Positions 39,593 to 42,441 of a stretch of 42,441 nucleotides of DNA are shown piece by piece. The stretch is from Muribaculaceae bacterium (lineage in GTDB: Bacteria > Bacteroidota > Bacteroidia > Bacteroidales > Muribaculaceae). Position numbers and translations under genes: made by a program. Position 1 is the stretch's first letter; every line of letters starts with the position of its first letter. The stretch is taken from NCBI GenBank assembly GCA_022509065.1, contig JAFLTY010000021.1:1-42441 (forward strand), given 5' to 3'. The notes under the pieces are model-generated. The model was not told where the DNA came from and made no database searches. It was given only the letters and a program-made list of their open reading frames with translations.

Positions 39593-39835
39593 TTAATCAA
39601 TAGAGGTCTTCTTAGTGAGCTTCGTTTTGAAGATCTCAATAAGCATTATGGCCAAACAGATGGCATTACTTGTAATCAGTGGAATATTATTAGTCAATAT
39701 GCCGTTGATCATCCAGAAAAGATTGCCTAATGAGACAAGGTATTTCACCATATTGGCTGATTTACATAACATTCCGACAGAGCGGAATACTGTCGCTATC
39801 CAACCAATAATTTCAGTCAGTAATACAAGAGTCAT
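39593..39835 (-). CDS. Small three-helix membrane protein, YgjV/SemiSWEET-like
   Basis: The product has 80 residues with three hydrophobic helices, at about 4-23, 29-48 and 51-69, and a basic C-terminus (KTKLTKK). The layout and the segment GNLFWMINGILTNNIPLITSN recall the bacterial YgjV inner-membrane family and, more loosely, SemiSWEET sugar transporters, but I see no PQ motif. It is convergent with purC and separated from tonB by a hairpin, so it is probably a single-gene unit. Function unknown. Confidence 0.65.
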   Translation of the reverse strand: MTLVLLTEIIGWIATVFRSVGMLCKSANMVKYLVSLGNLFWMINGILTNNIPLITSNAICLAIMLIEIFKTKLTKKTSID

Positions 39836-39867
39836 GGGTTAAACAGTTGTTTCTCAATATTATCGTT

Positions 39868-39875
39868 CAAAAATA
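39868..39875 (-). promoter_or_regulatory. Possible -7 element of the small membrane protein gene
   Basis: On the minus strand TATTTTTG (39875-39868) matches TAnnTTTG and lies 32 bp before the ATG. No TTG is found 19-21 bp upstream, so the promoter call is tentative. Confidence 0.4.
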
Positions 39876-39891
39876 TCCGGTTTTTTAATTA

Positions 39892-39931
39892 ATAACGGCC
39901 GCTGGAATCGAGGGATTTCAGCGGCCGTTAT
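39892..39931 (-). terminator. Long hairpin after tonB
   Basis: ATAACGGCCGCTG (39892-39904) pairs perfectly with CAGCGGCCGTTAT (39919-39931). The stem can extend by about four more pairs inward. It lies 23 bp beyond the tonB stop. On the tonB strand the tail is TAATTAAAAAA, not a T run, so termination efficiency is uncertain. Confidence 0.6.
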
Positions 39932-39954
39932 GTTGAGTTATGTCAATTCAAAAC

Positions 39955-40815
39955 TTATTGAAGTTTGAATGTCACGGGAAGCATGTAAGTTACGCGGACA
40001 GGCGCACCGTTGTTACGGCCGGGAATCCATTTCGGCATCTTCTTAACAACGCGCACGGCTTCTGCATCAAGAGCAGGGTGTTTACCGCGTACCACGGAGA
40101 CGTTTGTAATCGAACCGTCTTTTTCGACAATGAACTGAACGGTAACTTTACCGGAAACGCCTTCTTCGGCAGCTGCCGGCGGATAATTGATGTTGTTACC
40201 GAGCCATTTGTACATTTCGGCGTCACCACCTTGGAACTGAGGCTTTTGTTCAACCATTGCCATATTGACAGGACCTTCCTCTTTAACGACAGGTGCGGGT
40301 TTTTCTTCGACCACTTCGGTAATAACGGCCGATTTGTTAAGGTCTTCTATACCTTCCTTATCGGTGCTACCGAGCGCACGGGTGTCTTCGAGGATTTCAT
40401 CCTGGTCTTTCATTTCTTTGTCCTTGTCGACAACGTCAACGATAGCGAGCTCTGTAAGAGCCTGTGTAGCTGTCGTTTCGTCTTCTTGCTGGACATCTTC
40501 GGGTTCGGGTTCGGGAATATCTTCGATTTCCTGAACCATTTCGTCTTCGTCCATTTCGTCTTCGGCTGTACCTATATCAACAGCTACCATATCGGCCTGT
40601 GCATCGCCTACCTCGTCAGCACGCTCAAACACGCCGTTAACGGCCAATATGAGAATGATAACAAGTGCGGCAAGGACGCTAAGCACTATGATTACCGCTG
40701 TTGTATGACGTTTTGGTGAACCTTGACGAAGGGTATAGGCACCGAATTCTTTGTTTTTACCTTCAAAGACTATATCGGTCCATTCTTTTGAAGAAAGATC
40801 TACATCTTTAGCCAT
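39955..40815 (-). CDS. tonB: TonB family energy-transducing protein
   Basis: The product has 286 residues. A cytoplasmic N-terminus with KNKEFGAYTLR, typical of Bacteroidota TonB, precedes one membrane helix (about 39-61). The periplasmic linker (about 65-190) is rich in Glu and Asp, where classical TonB has Pro-Lys and Pro-Glu repeats. The C-terminal TonB domain (about 200-286) has INYPPAAAEEGVSGKVTVQF and KMPKWIPGRNNG. It passes proton-motive force from ExbB/ExbD to outer-membrane receptors. It follows two exbD genes on the same strand. Confidence 0.93.
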   Translation of the reverse strand: MAKDVDLSSKEWTDIVFEGKNKEFGAYTLRQGSPKRHTTAVIIVLSVLAALVIILILAVNGVFERADEVGDAQADMVAVDIGTAEDEMDEDEMVQEIEDIPEPEPEDVQQEDETTATQALTELAIVDVVDKDKEMKDQDEILEDTRALGSTDKEGIEDLNKSAVITEVVEEKPAPVVKEEGPVNMAMVEQKPQFQGGDAEMYKWLGNNINYPPAAAEEGVSGKVTVQFIVEKDGSITNVSVVRGKHPALDAEAVRVVKKMPKWIPGRNNGAPVRVTYMLPVTFKLQ

Positions 40816-40861
40816 AATTCATTTCGGATTGTTTAGTTAAACATATCTATCTTTCTTATCA

Positions 40862-41629
40862 TCAACTGTTTTTACGCACGTTATCGCGGATAACTTGAAC
40901 GCCGTTGGCTTTTTCGTAATTGCGGAGCAAAAGCGTATCGGTGGCATCAAGATGTTCGAACGAGTATTTACGTATCTGGTTAAGCTGAAGTTCGTCGAAG
41001 GCGTTAATGACGTTTTCGTAAGTCGTATTGGGACCGGCTTTCAGGATTATAGTAGCAGGGAGATTGAGTGTGTCCTTGGCTATTTCGAGAGCCTGGGCAT
41101 TGAACTCGTCTTCTTTAATCTCCTTGTTGGCATAACGTTCTTTTAGTGCGTCATATTTGTCCATAACCATTTCGTTACGTCTACGCAATATTGAACGAAT
41201 GCCCTGAGGTTTTCCGTCGGCGTTGGCCTTATACGTTTCCATAGCTACGGCACCTTTGTAAACCTGTTTGTTACCGATGTTGGCGTTCACTGAATCGGGC
41301 ACACCTTCGTAATAATAGATTGTGTGGAGTGTATGGCCGGTTTCGGGGTCGGTTTTGGGTTTGCCGTTTTCGTCATATTCTGTATCGAGAATGAGGGTCA
41401 TCACAAGGTCTTTGTTTACCTGGGTCACCTTTTCGTGTTTTTCGTTGGGCTTGGCAGGCAGAATGATCTGTACGGTCTGCGATTTGATCATTGTTGTACA
41501 GAGCATAAAGAATGTGATAAGGAGCATGTTCATGTCCACCATGGGAGTAAAGTCTACATGGATAGACATCTTCTTCTGGGCGCCTTTTTTCTTTTTGCCG
41601 CCTTTGTCTGATTGTTCTATTTGTGCCAT
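40862..41629 (-). CDS. exbD: ExbD/TolR family biopolymer transport protein
   Basis: The product has 255 residues. A lysine-rich cytoplasmic start (GGKKKKGAQKK) leads into one membrane helix at about 29-48 with the conserved proton-carrying Asp32 in FTPMVDMNMLLITFFML. The periplasmic part is long (about 200 residues) compared with the roughly 95 of E. coli ExbD, with an insertion before the C-terminal fold. It is the second of two tandem exbD genes upstream of tonB, a usual arrangement in Bacteroidales; an exbB gene would be expected outside the window. Confidence 0.9.
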   Translation of the reverse strand: MAQIEQSDKGGKKKKGAQKKMSIHVDFTPMVDMNMLLITFFMLCTTMIKSQTVQIILPAKPNEKHEKVTQVNKDLVMTLILDTEYDENGKPKTDPETGHTLHTIYYYEGVPDSVNANIGNKQVYKGAVAMETYKANADGKPQGIRSILRRRNEMVMDKYDALKERYANKEIKEDEFNAQALEIAKDTLNLPATIILKAGPNTTYENVINAFDELQLNQIRKYSFEHLDATDTLLLRNYEKANGVQVIRDNVRKNS

Positions 41630-41644
41630 TGTTAAACTTTACTT

Positions 41645-42441
41645 TTATGAGTTGGACTTAAGGGCTGTCATCAGCGTGAATTTGTTAAGCTCCATGAAAC
41701 GGAGATTTTCAAAAATCTGGTTGATGACTGAGAAAGGAGTATCCTTATCGGCTTTGATGGATATCGACTGGCCTTGCATCAGTGTGTTGTAAAGCATGTC
41801 GAGTGAGCGAATCTTTTCAGTGTCATCGGGATTAGCGGGATCAAGACCTTCGGTCCTGAGTTTGTTTTCGCGGACATCCTGAGCCACCAGTTTGAGTGCT
41901 TTCATCCAAACCTGAAAGTCGTTAAGGTTGTTGTCCTTTGTGTTGTTGTTGATAGGTATACCTATTCTGTTTGCTAATTCGGGGAATTTGCTTCCGTCCA
42001 AGTCGCCCATGAGCTGGTCACGGCGTACGATATCCATATCGAGGACTTCGGGGAGGTAACGGAAGGGTGTTCCCATCATGTTTGTTTTAGCGAAAGCGTC
42101 AATCTGACGTTCGTTGAGCGACAGTTTGTTGCGTTGTCCGGCACCGTCGGTATTATAAACCGACACTGCTTTTGTTATGATTTCGCGACGCAATTGTTCG
42201 CTGGGCAGAACGGAGTCACCGGCAAAAGAGATAAATATTTTACCTTCGGTAATTGTGGGGTCTTCCATTTTGCCACTTTTGTCAGCACTCGAGACCAGGA
42301 TGGTCACGAGGTCTTTGACGGGTACTTTTTCTTCAGACACTGACGAAGGGGTATATACTATGGTCGGCTCTTTCTGAAGGAAAGTCGAAGTCAACATGAA
42401 GAAAGTAAGCAAAAGAACGGTAACGTCACTCATCGCGGTCA
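41645..42441 (-). CDS. exbD: ExbD/TolR family biopolymer transport protein, 5' end cut
   Basis: The frame is open to the window edge. It contains the ExbD membrane motif TAMSDVTVLLLTFFMLTSTF and a long periplasmic domain. The ATG at 42433 belongs to the conserved MSDVT motif and is not the real start; the codons before it (Thr-Ala) continue the family motif, so the first few dozen residues lie outside. It is 15 bp upstream of the second exbD. The two ExbD proteins differ clearly and may form a heteromeric motor component with ExbB. Confidence 0.88.
   Translation of the reverse strand, partial: TAMSDVTVLLLTFFMLTSTFLQKEPTIVYTPSSVSEEKVPVKDLVTILVSSADKSGKMEDPTITEGKIFISFAGDSVLPSEQLRREIITKAVSVYNTDGAGQRNKLSLNERQIDAFAKTNMMGTPFRYLPEVLDMDIVRRDQLMGDLDGSKFPELANRIGIPINNNTKDNNLNDFQVWMKALKLVAQDVRENKLRTEGLDPANPDDTEKIRSLDMLYNTLMQGQSISIKADKDTPFSVINQIFENLRFMELNKFTLMTALKSNS

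Noticed and set aside
39940-40719. 259-codon plus-strand ORF opposite tonB
   Set aside because: Shadow of tonB: the minus-strand frame carries the TonB domain and membrane helix, the plus frame a Phe/His/Cys-rich sequence.

Overview
The window looks like chromosomal DNA of a Bacteroidales member (Bacteroidota), plausibly a gut lineage near Muribaculaceae; the family-level guess is inference. The support is: promoters of the Bacteroidota form (TTG, about 20 bp, TAnnTTTG) in front of several genes; no consistent Shine-Dalgarno sequences; a type III glutamine synthetase; secreted proteins ending in type IX-secretion-like sorting tails; a Bacteroidota-type long PurF; and an exbD-exbD-tonB set.

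Layout. At the left edge is the start of rpsO (minus strand), with a promoter and a structured leader. Two secreted proteins follow on the plus strand: an S8 (subtilisin-like) protease (415-2808) and a 1249-residue leucine-rich-repeat/Ig-like protein (3007-6756). A convergent minus-strand gene of unknown function (6686-7564) overlaps the end of the latter. A repeat-rich intergenic stretch leads into the type III glutamine synthetase gene (8130-10301), which ends at a strong hairpin.

The core is a 28.7-kb run of 20 same-strand genes (10747-39488): pyrC-pyrK-pyrD-pyrF-pyrE-pyrB-guaB-guaA-purE-purL-purM-purH-purD/folD-purT-purB-purA-purF-carA-carB-purC. Together they encode all six steps to UMP and essentially all steps to IMP, AMP and GMP; only a purK-type enzyme is absent, and purN is replaced by purT. 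Most gaps are below 60 bp, and I see no internal terminator or consensus promoter. In front of it lies a textbook promoter, a 51-codon leader ORF, a pause-like hairpin followed by four U, and an intrinsic terminator whose stem begins at the leader stop codon. That is the layout of the UTP-sensitive pyrBI attenuator of enteric bacteria. Two gene products are unusual: PyrB carries a C-terminal four-cysteine tail matching the zinc domain of PyrI without the allosteric domain, and PurD is fused in frame to a complete FolD. Genes up to purB resemble Firmicutes-type enzymes, while purA, purF, carA, carB and purC look native, suggesting a mosaic operon.

After a strong terminator come, on the minus strand, a small three-helix membrane protein gene and the tonB and two exbD genes, the last cut by the window edge.
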